Positions 34,252 to 44,480 of a stretch of DNA of 64,000 nt are shown piece after piece. The notes beneath the pieces were generated by a model. It was given only the letters and a program-made list of their open reading frames with translations. It searched no databases and had not been told where the DNA came from. The position numbers were made by a program, and so were the translations under genes. Positions within the stretch are counted from its first letter, which is position 1. Every line of letters begins with the position of its first letter. The stretch comes from Chlamydiifrater phoenicopteri (GTDB lineage: Bacteria > Chlamydiota > Chlamydiia > Chlamydiales > Chlamydiaceae): the NCBI RefSeq assembly GCF_902807005.1, contig NZ_LR777658.1:930001-994000 (forward strand), given 5' to 3'.

Positions 34252-35283
34252 ATGAAAAAAAGTAAAACTTTATCTTTTATTTGTGGAAACTCCCTCGTCT
34301 CTACACCTCGTTCTGGCGAAACCGCAGATCTCGACGATGATCTATTGCTCGAACCAGAGCTCTCACTGTTATCTCCTATTTCTTTTCCGATAAGGTTAGA
34401 TAAATTTCTTTCCCTAGTGTATCCCGAATACTCTAGAACTTTCTATCAAGAATGCATTGCCAACGGGCTGGTTTCTGTAAATGAACAACCAGAAACTAAA
34501 CCCAGAAGGCAACTCTTTCTTAATGACAAAGTTGTTGTTTCTATTCCTGAAGAAGCTCCTTTGGAACTTCTGCCAGAAAATATTCCTTTGGACATTGTTT
34601 ATGAGGACGATCTCATCATTATCATAAACAAACCCAGAGGGTTGGTAGTGCATCCCGCACCAGGACACCCGACAGGAACTGTCGTTAATGCTTTGCTACA
34701 TCTACTAGGAGACAAACTTCGAGAGGAGTTTTCTGAGGAACATTTGCGACCAGGGATCGTTCATCGCTTAGATAAAGATACTTCTGGTCTACTTATTACA
34801 GCTAAAACTAGGCAGGCGAAAAAGATCTACAGTAAAATGTTTGAAGAAAAAACCATACAAAAAACTTATCTGGCTATCTGCATTGGCCGCCCGCAAACGC
34901 AAGTCATTCACACTCAGATAGCAAGACATTCTATAAAAAGACAAGAAATGGCTGTAGTTCCTTCTGGGGGCAAAGAAGCTATCACTCACTGCGAAACTTT
35001 AGCCACACATAACAACCTCAGTCTGGTACGGTTGATTCCTCAGACCGGTCGCACTCATCAACTTCGTGTACATCTCAAACATGTAAAAACTCCCATCCTG
35101 GGAGATCCTGTTTATGGAAACAACACCAAAAATCTTTGTGAAGGCTTCCACCAACAACTCCTTCACGCTTACTCCCTTACCTTCACTCACCCCTTCACTG
35201 CAGCAACTATTACTCTTTTAGCTCCTCTTCCTGAGGATATGCTCCTTCTTAAGAAAAAATATTTTTCTTCTATCGATCTTTAG
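34252..35283 (+). CDS. rluD: RluD-family 23S rRNA pseudouridine synthase
   Basis: ATG 34252 (MKKSKTLSFICGNSLVS) or a GTG 9 bases upstream could start this roughly 343-residue protein; neither has a clear ribosome site. An S4-like domain (about 45-110, PIRLDKFLSLVYPEYSRTFY) precedes the catalytic domain with GLVVHPAPGHPTGTVVNALL and the signature PGIVHRLDKDTSGLLITAKT, whose Asp is catalytic. RTHQLRVHLKHV and GDPVYG complete the family pattern. This is the CT658 type (older name sfhB). A charged N-terminal extension of about 40 residues precedes the S4 domain. Confidence 0.92.
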   Translation: MKKSKTLSFICGNSLVSTPRSGETADLDDDLLLEPELSLLSPISFPIRLDKFLSLVYPEYSRTFYQECIANGLVSVNEQPETKPRRQLFLNDKVVVSIPEEAPLELLPENIPLDIVYEDDLIIIINKPRGLVVHPAPGHPTGTVVNALLHLLGDKLREEFSEEHLRPGIVHRLDKDTSGLLITAKTRQAKKIYSKMFEEKTIQKTYLAICIGRPQTQVIHTQIARHSIKRQEMAVVPSGGKEAITHCETLATHNNLSLVRLIPQTGRTHQLRVHLKHVKTPILGDPVYGNNTKNLCEGFHQQLLHAYSLTFTHPFTAATITLLAPLPEDMLLLKKKYFSSIDL

Positions 35284-35308
35284 TAATTTGCTTTCAAATA
35301 CTTTTTAT

Positions 35309-35352
35309 TTTTAACAAAAATAAAAGAGTCGATCGTTTTTATTTTGTTAAAA
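35309..35352. terminator. AT-rich hairpin terminator after the rluD family gene
   Basis: TTTTAACAAAAATAAAA (35309-35325) is nearly complementary to TTTTTATTTTGTTAAAA (35336-35352) around a 10-base loop. It lies 26 bases after the stop codon. Confidence 0.6.
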
Positions 35353-35452
35353 AAACAAACATTTTTTATAAAAAAGTTTTTATAATTAAATTAATAGTTA
35401 AGAATTTTAAATCGATTATTTATCACAGAAGTTGAATTAATAGGATTTTCGA

Positions 35453-35692
35453 ATGAAAGATTTTTTAGAATATATCGTAAAAAACCTCGTTGACAGACCT
35501 GAAGCGGTACACATCAAAGAAATAGAAGGAACCAACACTCTTATTCTAGAACTTCAAGTCGCTCAACCAGATATTGGAAAAATCATTGGTAAAGAGGGTA
35601 AAACTATCAAAGCTATCCGGTCTCTTCTAGTATCCGTTGCTAGCCGCAACAACCTTAAGGTTTCTTTGGAAATCATCGAAGACAAAAGATAG
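35453..35692 (+). CDS. khpA: KH-domain RNA-binding protein KhpA-like
   Basis: A 79-residue single KH domain with the GxxG loop in GKIIGKEGKTIKAIRSLLVS. Length and sequence fit the YlqC/KhpA family, which binds RNA often together with KhpB. This is the CT657 type. It is preceded by a long AT-rich region and followed at once by tRNA-Arg on the opposite strand. Confidence 0.9.
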   Translation: MKDFLEYIVKNLVDRPEAVHIKEIEGTNTLILELQVAQPDIGKIIGKEGKTIKAIRSLLVSVASRNNLKVSLEIIEDKR

Positions 35693-35696
35693 AAGC

Positions 35697-35769
35697 CGGA
35701 CCGAGCAGGATTCGAACCTGCGACCATCCGCTTAGAAGGCGGATGCTCTATCCACTGAGCTATCGGTCC
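35697..35769 (-). tRNA. tRNA-Arg (anticodon TCT)
   Basis: On the - strand the acceptor GGACCGA pairs with TCGGTCC, the anticodon arm CCGCC-TTCTAAG-GCGG reads TCT, and the T-arm is GCAGGTTCGAATCCTGC. It is convergent with khpA, 4 bases away. Confidence 0.94.
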
Positions 35770-36016
35770 AGAAAAAATCCTCGCGAAGGAGAACAGAGGA
35801 AAGGGTACATTGCTTGAGATAATAAAGTCAATAACGCTTAATGACCCTTCCTAAGTTCTCTTTTTACTCTTAAAAATAAATCTAAAAAATCTCATATTAC
35901 AAAAAGGCACTTCTTGAACTAAAAGAAAGAAATACGTACATTCTCAATCGCAAGAGTGTCTCGACCTCGCGAACTATTCTTTCTCTAAACTGCTTTAGTA
36001 ATAAGTTGAAAATTTT

Positions 36017-36850
36017 ATGACCTGCTTATTTCAAGACATTTGTGCTTCAGATACATTATCCATAATCAGCGGTCCATGCGTGATGGAAAGTGCGGAACAT
36101 GCTCTAGAGTGCGCAGCGTTCCTTGCCTCTTTGTTTCGAAACTACCCACAAATAAAATTCATCTTCAAGTCAAGCTACGACAAAGCCAATAGATCGTCGG
36201 TCCAATCATTCAGAGGTGTTGGATTAGAAGCAGGCCTAGAGATTTTAGCAGAAATAAAAAAACGACATAATTTGCCTGTTTTAACTGATGTCCACTCTCC
36301 CGAAGAAGCAGAGCAAGCGGCTGAAGTTTGCGACATCATTCAAATCCCGGCCTTTTTGTGTAGACAAACGGATATTCTCCTAGCTGCAGGGCAAAGTAAT
36401 GCTATCGTTAACATAAAAAAGGGACAGTTCTTATCTCCGTGGGATATGGACGGACCTATCGAGAAAATTCTTTCTACAGGAAACAATAAAATCATTCTTA
36501 CTGAGAGAGGATGCTCGTTCGGATATAACAATCTTGTTTCAGATATGCGCTCTATAGCAGTAATGAAAACTAGTGGATTCCCAGTAATTTTCGATGGAAC
36601 GCATTCTGTGCAACTGCCAGGAGCCCTAAAAAACTCTAGCGGAGGGCAGACAGAATTTATACCGACCTTAACTAGAGCTGCTCTTGCTGCAGGAGCTAAC
36701 GGATTATTCATTGAATCTCATCCAGCTCCAGAGACAGCTAAAAGCGATGCAGCCTCTATGCTTTCTTTCTCTCAGTTAACCGAACTTTTGCCTGGTTGGG
36801 AACAACTTTTCAATTGCGTGTCTTCTCTATTAGAACCTGTAAAAGTATGA
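36017..36850 (+). CDS. kdsA: 3-deoxy-8-phosphooctulonate (KDO-8-P) synthase
   Basis: The 277-residue aldolase condenses arabinose-5-phosphate and phosphoenolpyruvate for LPS core [23 protein letters not shown] near the N-terminus, [12 protein letters not shown] and the [10 protein letters not shown] segment are family motifs. The Cys in SGPCVMES is a family landmark. The stop overlaps the next ATG (ATGA at 36847-36850), so it is coupled to the lptC-like and lptB genes, a sensible LPS operon. This is the CT655 type. Confidence 0.96.
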   Translation: MTCLFQDICASDTLSIISGPCVMESAEHALECAAFLASLFRNYPQIKFIFKSSYDKANRSSVQSFRGVGLEAGLEILAEIKKRHNLPVLTDVHSPEEAEQAAEVCDIIQIPAFLCRQTDILLAAGQSNAIVNIKKGQFLSPWDMDGPIEKILSTGNNKIILTERGCSFGYNNLVSDMRSIAVMKTSGFPVIFDGTHSVQLPGALKNSSGGQTEFIPTLTRAALAAGANGLFIESHPAPETAKSDAASMLSFSQLTELLPGWEQLFNCVSSLLEPVKV

Positions 36851-37335
36851 CAAAGTTTATCTCCTACGGATTAATTTGCTCAGGAAGCTTTTTACTTGCT
36901 ATATTTCTTACGGGCGTCTCAGTACTTTACCCCGATAATTTACACAAAATTTCTCCCTTACCTAATGAATGGCAAACACCACCCCCTTTTCTAAAAATTA
37001 AGAAACTAGGTGTTAAGAAACAGATCATTACAAAAGCTACCGGGCGATTCTTTTGCAGTATTGATAAATCTTGCTTAGAACTAAAAGTACATGATGATTT
37101 TCGCTGCAGGGAAACTCTCTCAGGACTCTCAGGATTTTTTTACCCTAACGATCCCTCAAAAACAGTAAAATTCCATAGTAAAAGCGGAGAACTTCTCTAC
37201 AGGAACTACGAACTAACTTTACATGATTGCCAATTTAGTTTCTTTGAAGCTAACGATCCATACCCCTTACCAAAAGCAACAACAACGGGGGCAATGAAAA
37301 CTATGACCTTATCCCTACTCAAGATGCCCAAATAA
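36847..37335 (+). CDS. LptC-like LPS export membrane-anchored protein (CT654 type)
   Basis: ATG 36847 gives 162 residues starting with a membrane anchor ([20 protein letters not shown], about 5-24), then a periplasmic beta-rich domain. The frame extends upstream to 36796, but that part lies inside kdsA. Topology, size and position between kdsA and lptB match LptC/YrbK, which bridges LptB2FG to LptA. Sequence similarity to LptC is weak by eye, so the call leans on context. Confidence 0.78.
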   Translation: MTKFISYGLICSGSFLLAIFLTGVSVLYPDNLHKISPLPNEWQTPPPFLKIKKLGVKKQIITKATGRFFCSIDKSCLELKVHDDFRCRETLSGLSGFFYPNDPSKTVKFHSKSGELLYRNYELTLHDCQFSFFEANDPYPLPKATTTGAMKTMTLSLLKMPK

Positions 37336-37340
37336 AACTT

Positions 37341-38063
37341 ATGCCTGTCCTATCTGTCCATAATCTAGTAAAAAAATATAATAAGAAACCTGTCACTAAT
37401 GATGTTTCTTTTCATGTAAATCCAGGAGAAATTGTGGGCCTCCTGGGACCAAATGGCGCAGGAAAAACTACTGCTTTCTACCTCACCGTAGGTCTTATCA
37501 GACCCGACTCTGGATCTATTCTTTTTAAAAATACAAATGTCACTAAAAGAACTATGGATTACCGAGCTAGATTAGGAATCGGGTACCTAGCTCAAGAGCC
37601 TACTGTTTTCAAAGAAATGACAGTCAAAGAAAACCTTATCTGTATTCTCCAAATCATCTACAAAGCCAGCAAAGAACAATCCCACTTGTTAGATACTCTC
37701 GTAGATGATCTGCAACTAGGCCCCTGCTTACATAAAAAAGCAGGAACCCTCTCAGGGGGAGAAAGACGTAGATTAGAAATCGCCTGCGTCCTAGCCTTAA
37801 ATCCTAGCGTTCTTCTTTTAGACGAACCTTTTGCTAACGTAGACCCTCTAGTCATTCAAAACGTTAAATACTTGATTACATTGTTATCAAGACGCGGGAT
37901 CGGTATTCTGGTAACAGATCACAACGCTAAAGAGCTCTTATCTATAGCAGACAGATGCTACCTTATTATCGACGGAAAAATTTTCTTTGAAGGATCTTCT
38001 TCCCAAATGATTGCAAATCCCCTTGTCAGGCAGCACTATCTAGGAGATGCTTTTTCTTATTGA
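37341..38063 (+). CDS. lptB: LPS export ABC transporter ATP-binding protein LptB
   Basis: The 240-residue ATPase shows Walker A GPNGAGKTTAFYLTVGL, Q-loop LAQEPTVF, ABC signature LSGGERRRLEIA, Walker B LLLDEPFANVDP and switch His in TDHNAKE. LptB-type features such as REPDSG-like RPDSGSI and DYRARLGIGYLAQEP are seen. It powers LPS extraction with LptF/G. It starts 5 bases after the lptC-like gene and overlaps the opposite gene by 7 bases at its 3' end. Confidence 0.95.
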   Translation: MPVLSVHNLVKKYNKKPVTNDVSFHVNPGEIVGLLGPNGAGKTTAFYLTVGLIRPDSGSILFKNTNVTKRTMDYRARLGIGYLAQEPTVFKEMTVKENLICILQIIYKASKEQSHLLDTLVDDLQLGPCLHKKAGTLSGGERRRLEIACVLALNPSVLLLDEPFANVDPLVIQNVKYLITLLSRRGIGILVTDHNAKELLSIADRCYLIIDGKIFFEGSSSQMIANPLVRQHYLGDAFSY

Positions 38064-38797
38064 TCCTCTACACTCAGTAATGCGTTTACCAAGGCTTCAA
38101 AACCGTCTTTTTCTAACTCCGTAACCCCAGGCTTAATGCCGTCCTCTGCTAATCGAAAAGCTTTCATAGTGTTGCATATCCTTCCAACAAGCCTAACTCC
38201 AACCCCCTTTAAATCCCAGACATCTACATACTCACCAAACATTTCTAAAGAAAGTTCACAAGCTGTAATTATAAACCGTAATTTCTTCCCAGGATTTTCC
38301 TTACGAATATGGTAAAAGTACTCCGCTATATACATGAACGTAGGAATAATAATCGCTTTGTATTTTGACGATCTTCTAGATAAGACTCCGCCAATAGAGC
38401 ATACCTGACACGCAGGATTTGTTGGATCATAGGAACAAATATCATTAAACCGACCAAAAGGACACATCTTGGCTTTCTGGCAATAAGAAAACCCAACTAC
38501 CAGCAGAGTATCATCTTTTTTTGCTTCTTGAATAATTTCTTCTACAGAGGAACAATTATAAAAAAACAAGTTGCCCTTTCGAAAAACATTTCTCCTTGGC
38601 GTAAACAAAGCCCACATCAATCGAAGTAAAGCTCTTGGCTGAAGAGCCATCCGGTAGAGCATCCTCCTTCCTTGCTTAAGGGAGAGCAGGTACCCAACAG
38701 TCTTCCACCTTAACCCCTTCTTTGTACTTTCCGTAATAAATGGGACTTTCGGTCTATGTACGAATTTTTTGTCTAAATGTTCTTCGGGGAATCGCAT
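38057..38797 (-). CDS. Conserved hypothetical with a Cys cluster, 246 residues
   Basis: I do not recognise the family with certainty. The N-terminal 85 residues are basic. The middle carries SYCQKAKMCPFGRFND followed by CSYDPTNPACQVCSIGG: five Cys in about 33 residues, suggesting a metal or Fe-S site or structural disulfides. The following part is alternating helix/strand (AIIIPTFMYIAEYFYHI, KKLRFIITACELSLEMFGEY). No signal peptide is clear. It is tail-to-tail with lptB. Confidence 0.7.
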   Translation of the reverse strand: MRFPEEHLDKKFVHRPKVPFITESTKKGLRWKTVGYLLSLKQGRRMLYRMALQPRALLRLMWALFTPRRNVFRKGNLFFYNCSSVEEIIQEAKKDDTLLVVGFSYCQKAKMCPFGRFNDICSYDPTNPACQVCSIGGVLSRRSSKYKAIIIPTFMYIAEYFYHIRKENPGKKLRFIITACELSLEMFGEYVDVWDLKGVGVRLVGRICNTMKAFRLAEDGIKPGVTELEKDGFEALVNALLSVEDQ

Positions 38798-38833
38798 GAT
38801 TTAAGATAAAACTTTAGCTGCCACCCCTGCAGT

Positions 38834-39022
38834 TTAACAAGATTCTGGAAATTCGTCTTCTGCTAACACTTCATGGGCAACATCTTTGATTGTTTTTAGA
38901 CCCTTTGGAAAACCCACAGAATACAGCAACTGATCTATGTATTGCAATTCTGCAAACAACTGATCATTAACAAATTCTAATTCTGCTAAACGTTTATTAA
39001 TTTTGGAAAAATCTCTATTCAT
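38834..39022 (-). CDS. Small conserved hypothetical, 62 residues
   Basis: MNRDFSKINKRLAELEFVND begins a short coiled-coil-like protein with an acidic end, preceded on the - strand by AAGGAG. It resembles small chlamydial proteins with the ELEFVNDQLFAELQYIDQLL pattern that I recall from other chlamydial genomes, but I cannot name it. Probably co-transcribed with the gene at 38057-38797. Confidence 0.65.
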   Translation of the reverse strand: MNRDFSKINKRLAELEFVNDQLFAELQYIDQLLYSVGFPKGLKTIKDVAHEVLAEDEFPESC

Positions 39023-39073
39023 AAAATCTCCTTAATTTTTCAATTAAGGAGACAAGCGATTACCGTGCCAAAA

Positions 39074-41692
39074 CTACCCTAACAAACTCCGAACCAGACC
39101 TAAATAGACTTGATTCAGTATCTGCAACGAAGTTGAGATCACTGTCCACTCCTGCTGCATTCCAGTCAAATGCATCTGAAGATTCAATTGATGGTTTTGT
39201 CCCATATCCGCAAAAGATTGTTGATCCGATTGCACCAAAGCATGTAAGGAAAACATCCCGTTAGGGAGAATTTGTCCAGAAAACCCAGACACTACAGCTT
39301 CTTCCATATTTTCCAAATTATTCTGCCATTGAGAATCTGGGCCCTTCACTTGAAATGTTCCAGGTAATTCTTTTTCTCCCGCTTTAGAAACCGTTATTTG
39401 ACTCAAGAAATTAGACACTGTAACCAAATTATTGGCTATTCCTCTCAGACTGATAGCATAACTGGTTAACATATCTCTAAGCTGAGTTCTTTGAGTCAGA
39501 GAAATTTTCTCATCAGCATCTACGATAGCAAGTTGCTTCTCTATTTCTTCTAGCCCAGCCTCTGTCTTTTGCAAAAACAAAGTAGCTTGCAAGCGTTCTT
39601 CTCTCAACTTTCTTTCGGCTGTTTCAAAATTACCTGGATAAATATCCTTGCCTTCGGTCCCTACGGCAGGTTTTTGTCCAATGTAACTGGCAAAATTAAA
39701 ATAGGTCGCAGAATTTACAAAACTTGCTATAACCTCCAAAATGGCATTACCGACTGTGGAGGCAAAGTTACTAAAGTACAGCTGCGAATAAGCATCATTC
39801 AAAAAATCAACTTCTCTAGGCATGTAATGATCTATTAAAACCGTAGCAACAGCTGAAGGCAGGGCTAGAGCCTGTAATTCTCCAGTTTTTGCAACCAGAC
39901 CGCTTACATAAACATTTTGCTCCAAAGAAGCAAGCTCCTTCAAGTTCTCTCGAGATATAGAAAGTTTATTTTCTTCTTCTGTAAAATTAATGTGAGACAA
40001 CCCTTTAAACCTAAAGTATTTTTGAGCAATTTCATTCTTTGCATTCTGAAATAAGCCATTCCAATTGCTTAGGAAAGTCCCTCCAATATCCATTAGAGTA
40101 AAATTAATTGTAACCGTAGAATTATCCGATCCCTGAGAATAAACTGTGTACTCCGCTTTATTAGGTAAAACAGCAACACCATTACCCAAAACTTTATCCG
40201 CAAAAAGGCTTCTATCAGCCTCTAAAGCTATTTTTTCAACCACACCCTTGACAGCTTTAAGCATGTCAAAACCAGAATCTTGAAAATCCCCAACCCCAGT
40301 TTTCACGGCAGTATTAACAGCTGTTTGCGATATAGAAGGATTCTTTGCTATAGCATTCGAGGCCAAAAAATATGTCCAAACAATAGCTATATACCAAGGA
40401 AAATCCGTGTTACCCAAACCCTCTCCTGAGATTCCATTTTCAGAATCTATCCTAGGATTTATGGCCGTGGAACTTAAAGAAAATGCTTCGTTAAAAGCAT
40501 TATTCACTAGGCTTTTTTGTTCCTCACTTAGATACGAAAACATGGAGTCTATTGCAAACAATGCCTGCAAAGCAGCAGAAGCTCCACTAGCAGTGAAATC
40601 TGATATGCTGTTTGTTAAGTTTATAGGAGCAAACAACCCAAAAAAAGCTGCCGTTTGATTCGTTACTTGTCGGAAAATTTCTAATTGATGCTCCCTAGCA
40701 GCTATACTAGCCTCCACTACTTTTTGGTAGACCTCTAAGGACTCTACTTGCTCATTATATACCGTCATGACCTTCCTATTGTAATCTATTTTGTCTCCTC
40801 TAGGTAAGGCTGAACGGTTGATAGTTTCAGAAAACTCTAACGTGTAGAGCAAAACGTTCTCTATGTCCTCTGAAGAATAGTTCTCCACCTGATTATCTAT
40901 TGCAAATATTTTCCTTTCTATTTCAGCGAATATGCTGTATTCTTCCGCTTCTAAGCGCTCTTTAATCTCAGATAAAAGACGTAACAGTTCCCTTGCTCTA
41001 GAACGCGCATAAGACCCCTCTAACAAGGTAATATTTTCATATTGCAAAGATAATTCTGACATCAAAGTCACTTTGCGCGCTTCGTCTAAATCGGATCGCC
41101 CTATAGCCTCCACTGTTTCCCAAGAAAGATTTCGAGTCGATATCATATCCTCAACAGTGTAGCCCACCCTTTTTTCTTTCAAGCTATTAGCTTTTTCCAA
41201 CAATTGAGAGAATAATTCTGTGTTATCTTGCTTAGGTTGCTCGCACTTTTGCAAAATTTCTACTAGCCCATCTAGAAAAGCTCGAGTTAGACACTGCTGG
41301 TTATCGTCCACCAATCTGCTAACCTCTTCCTCAGATCGAGTGCGGGGAACTTTTACCGGATATCTACCCTCTTGTAAAGGCTTCAAAGAAGAGGGTTTCG
41401 CACTAGAATAATACCTGGGAACACAAAATCTCTTTTTCGACAAAGGAGCAACAGCATTCATTGCTGAATCCATAGTTACTTCCACACCTTGATTAGAGGT
41501 CGCAATAACAGTTTCTTTATTCTCTACTAAACCATCTAAAACGTGTGCTAATTTATTTAAAAAATGCTTCTCTTGTAATATAGTCTCAAACTTTATAGTA
41601 TCACTTAAAAAAGACTGCTTATTAATTGTGTTCTTTTGAAAAGCTATAGCTATCTCTTTTTTAGGATTAATGAAAATTGTTTTATTCAACAT
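39074..41692 (-). CDS. DUF582-family T3SS effector candidate A (CT619/620/621 type)
   Basis: The 872-residue hydrophilic protein ends in a conserved C-terminal half seen also in the next gene: ALPSAVATVLIDHYMPREVD, FASYIGQKPAVGTEGKDIYP and LNLQMHLTGMQQEWTVISTS. These are hallmarks of the chlamydial DUF582 family (CT619, CT620, CT621, CT711, CT712), reported to be secreted by T3SS and to bind the ESCRT-0 protein Hrs. The N-terminal half is divergent and acidic with predicted coiled coils. No Sec signal peptide. It lies 24 bases downstream of its paralogue. Confidence 0.85.
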   Translation of the reverse strand: MLNKTIFINPKKEIAIAFQKNTINKQSFLSDTIKFETILQEKHFLNKLAHVLDGLVENKETVIATSNQGVEVTMDSAMNAVAPLSKKRFCVPRYYSSAKPSSLKPLQEGRYPVKVPRTRSEEEVSRLVDDNQQCLTRAFLDGLVEILQKCEQPKQDNTELFSQLLEKANSLKEKRVGYTVEDMISTRNLSWETVEAIGRSDLDEARKVTLMSELSLQYENITLLEGSYARSRARELLRLLSEIKERLEAEEYSIFAEIERKIFAIDNQVENYSSEDIENVLLYTLEFSETINRSALPRGDKIDYNRKVMTVYNEQVESLEVYQKVVEASIAAREHQLEIFRQVTNQTAAFFGLFAPINLTNSISDFTASGASAALQALFAIDSMFSYLSEEQKSLVNNAFNEAFSLSSTAINPRIDSENGISGEGLGNTDFPWYIAIVWTYFLASNAIAKNPSISQTAVNTAVKTGVGDFQDSGFDMLKAVKGVVEKIALEADRSLFADKVLGNGVAVLPNKAEYTVYSQGSDNSTVTINFTLMDIGGTFLSNWNGLFQNAKNEIAQKYFRFKGLSHINFTEEENKLSISRENLKELASLEQNVYVSGLVAKTGELQALALPSAVATVLIDHYMPREVDFLNDAYSQLYFSNFASTVGNAILEVIASFVNSATYFNFASYIGQKPAVGTEGKDIYPGNFETAERKLREERLQATLFLQKTEAGLEEIEKQLAIVDADEKISLTQRTQLRDMLTSYAISLRGIANNLVTVSNFLSQITVSKAGEKELPGTFQVKGPDSQWQNNLENMEEAVVSGFSGQILPNGMFSLHALVQSDQQSFADMGQNHQLNLQMHLTGMQQEWTVISTSLQILNQVYLGLVRSLLG

Positions 41693-41716
41693 AATGAACC
41701 CAATTAATAAAATGTA

Positions 41717-44278
41717 TTACCTTAATAAACTACGCGCTAATCCCAAGTAAATCTGATTAAGCACCTGTAAAGACGTTGCAACAACAGTCCACTCCTGTTG
41801 CATTCCAGTCAAATGCATCTGGAGATTTAATTGATAGGTTTGTCCCATATCTGCGAAGGATTGTTGGTCCGACTGAATTTTAGCTTGTACATTAAACATT
41901 CCCCCAAAGCCTCCTTGACCAGGGAGCCCAGACACAACGGCCTCTTCGAGAGATTTTAAATTATCTTTCCAATTATTGGGGCCAGTCACTTTAAAAGTTC
42001 CAGCCTGTTCTTTAGAACTATCTTCTATCTTTATTTGATCTAAAAAATTTGAAATTGTAGTGAGATTGGAAGCTATAGTTCTTAGGCTGTTCTCATAGCT
42101 AGTCAATAGCCCTATTATGTAAGCCCTTTCTTCCTGCGTAATTTTTGGATCATTGTTAACAATAGCAACTTGTTCTGATAAAACTTTTAACCCTTGCTCA
42201 GTTTGTAAAGCAAACTTCTGCGCAGCCTCTTTTTCTGACTTTAACCGATTTTCTGCGCTTTCCTTAGTCCCAGGAAAAACATTAGTGTCTTTTATACCCA
42301 CGACAGGTTGCTGACCAACGAAGCTAGCAAAATTAAAGAAGGTTCCTGAATTGATATAGCCCGATATAGCATTCAAAATCTCATTCCCAACAGTGGACCC
42401 TAGATTGCTATAATAAAGCTTCTTGTACAATCCTTCTAAAAAATCAACTTCTCTGGGCATGTAATGATCTATCAAAACAGAAGCGATAGAAGATGGAAGG
42501 GCTAACGATTTAAGCTCTCTAATTCTAATCCGGGAGTTTTCTTGATAACTAGATACTTCCAAGGTTTTCAAGGCTTGAGCCTCCAATACATCCGAGTCTA
42601 TGTCTTCTTTACTTTGTTGCTCAGAAGTATTCGCTAAGGCGTTAAACGTTTGATACTTCTCTGTTATTGTGGTTTTTTGTTCCTCTGCAACACTTGCAAA
42701 ACTGCCAAGAAAAGCTCCAGCATCTCTATTCATAAAATCAAAGTTAATTTCTACAGGATCACCCGGAGCTTTAGGAGCTATTTTTGATTTTTGCTCTCCG
42801 TATGTCTCATTAGTTTTTGGTTTATAAACAATAAAATGAGCTTCTCCAGACCTTAACTCTCTATTAGCATACAAATTACCGCTGTCTTTGGCTACCTGTC
42901 TGACCCACTCTTTAGCTTTTGAGATTAAAGAAACCCCTACATCTATTGTACTTGCTAAGCCTTTCTCAAGAGCTACTCCCATTTCCCCTTCAGTAATACC
43001 TGGCTTAGCCTTTGTAGCCGCTGATGCTAGAAAATAAGCCCAAACACCTCCTAGGTAAGGAGCTAAGGCCATCAAGCTATTTAACCCTTCATTAATAGAT
43101 CTCTTCTGTTCATCAGACAAACTTTCAAACAAAGAATTTATCGATAGCAAGGTTTGTAAGGCAGAAGAGGCTTCCAGAGCAGAGAAAGTTTCTAGACTAC
43201 TACTAAAATTCACCGGAGCAAAAATACTAACTAAAGACTCCACCTGCCTTACAGCTTCTTGGAAAACACTCAGCTGCTGATTTTTAAGCGCTAACTCATA
43301 ATCTCCTAACTTTTGCCAAATTTTCAAAAGTTCTACCTGATATTCAAAAAGGTTCCCTAAACGCTGGTTGTATTTTATTTTATCGTTCTGGGACAGTTTT
43401 GAAGCATTTATTAGATCTGCTAATTCATAAGAACTGTCTAAAATTGCATCTATTTGCTCTTCTGTGTATTCCTGATCTACATCCATTTCTCCTAGTTTAG
43501 AAGCAAACTCCTCAAAAAATTGGAAATCTTCTTCTGAAAGAGCGTCTCTTAATTCTTCTACTATGGAGATCATTTCCTCTAGCCGTTCCTGAGCAAAAAT
43601 TTTCCTCAAAGACTCTTGTTGATCGTAAGTTTTTAATTGTTCTATAAACCTTAGCGTCTCCGCAGCAGGCAAGCCCATTCGACAAATAGTATTTGCTGTT
43701 CTCAGGGAAAGATTCCAAATACTTAAAATATCTTGAGGAGAAAAATCTTCCTCTTTAGCTTCAAAAGCTTCCGCTTGAGTAGAAATTTCCTCTAATGTTT
43801 TTTTAAGTTCTTCGGAAGTTGTTTTTCCAGAGCAACCTGCTATAACAGTCTCAATTGCTGTTAAAGCCTCTTCTGCCTCACTTTGTCCAAGGGCTCCTCT
43901 TGCTTCTTTGTTCAAAAACTTCTTAATAACAGGATTAATTAGTTGACTACTTTTAATACGTGGCAAAAAAGAATTTTTACTTTTTAAAGAATAGTTGAAA
44001 ACAAAAGCTTTTTGAAACTTTTCTGGCAACTTTATTGTTTCTGGAGAAAATTGTTTTGATGCAAACCCTTTTGTTTCAAACACGTTAGGGGTATTACTTT
44101 GATTAGAAAAACTACTAGCTAGATGTAAGATCTTAACTAAAGCTAATTTTTTCCCAGAAATAACTTCTAAAGAAGATACTTTACTAATTTTAGAAGACTC
44201 TTTGGAAATGTTTTTCCTCAGAACCCCTTCAAAATTATAATCTTTGTAATCAGAAGAAACTAAATTACTATTTATCAT
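41717..44278 (-). CDS. DUF582-family T3SS effector candidate B
   Basis: The 853-residue paralogue of the preceding gene shares ALPSSIASVLIDHYMPREVD, FASFVGQQPVVG and LNLQMHLTGMQQEWTVVATS, and the same pattern of deamidation-rich helices (SLEEAVVSG, SDQQSFADMGQ). The N-terminal third has little similarity to copy A. The two are probably one transcript starting in the AC-rich gap at 44279-44480. Tandem duplication then divergence is the simplest origin. Confidence 0.85.
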   Translation of the reverse strand: MINSNLVSSDYKDYNFEGVLRKNISKESSKISKVSSLEVISGKKLALVKILHLASSFSNQSNTPNVFETKGFASKQFSPETIKLPEKFQKAFVFNYSLKSKNSFLPRIKSSQLINPVIKKFLNKEARGALGQSEAEEALTAIETVIAGCSGKTTSEELKKTLEEISTQAEAFEAKEEDFSPQDILSIWNLSLRTANTICRMGLPAAETLRFIEQLKTYDQQESLRKIFAQERLEEMISIVEELRDALSEEDFQFFEEFASKLGEMDVDQEYTEEQIDAILDSSYELADLINASKLSQNDKIKYNQRLGNLFEYQVELLKIWQKLGDYELALKNQQLSVFQEAVRQVESLVSIFAPVNFSSSLETFSALEASSALQTLLSINSLFESLSDEQKRSINEGLNSLMALAPYLGGVWAYFLASAATKAKPGITEGEMGVALEKGLASTIDVGVSLISKAKEWVRQVAKDSGNLYANRELRSGEAHFIVYKPKTNETYGEQKSKIAPKAPGDPVEINFDFMNRDAGAFLGSFASVAEEQKTTITEKYQTFNALANTSEQQSKEDIDSDVLEAQALKTLEVSSYQENSRIRIRELKSLALPSSIASVLIDHYMPREVDFLEGLYKKLYYSNLGSTVGNEILNAISGYINSGTFFNFASFVGQQPVVGIKDTNVFPGTKESAENRLKSEKEAAQKFALQTEQGLKVLSEQVAIVNNDPKITQEERAYIIGLLTSYENSLRTIASNLTTISNFLDQIKIEDSSKEQAGTFKVTGPNNWKDNLKSLEEAVVSGLPGQGGFGGMFNVQAKIQSDQQSFADMGQTYQLNLQMHLTGMQQEWTVVATSLQVLNQIYLGLARSLLR

Positions 44279-44480
44279 ATATCGTTTTAGTCACTATCGA
44301 TTTGCCAACTCCTTTATTTTAACATTAAAAACAAATAAAAATTAAAACAAAACCAACAAACCAAAACAAACAAACAAGCAAAACAATAAAGCTAAGAATA
44401 TTGAGCTCGCAAAAATTTTTGTTGTTTATAAAAAACAAAAACAGAAACAAAATAAAATAAAAAGCTTTTTGTTTTTTATT
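44279..44480. promoter_or_regulatory. Divergent promoter region with A/C-rich low-complexity tract
   Basis: Between two divergent DUF582 genes lies a tract (about 44324-44395) made almost wholly of A and C on the + strand, with few G and T. It must hold promoters for both directions. No clear sigma66 hexamers can be chosen. Confidence 0.45.
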
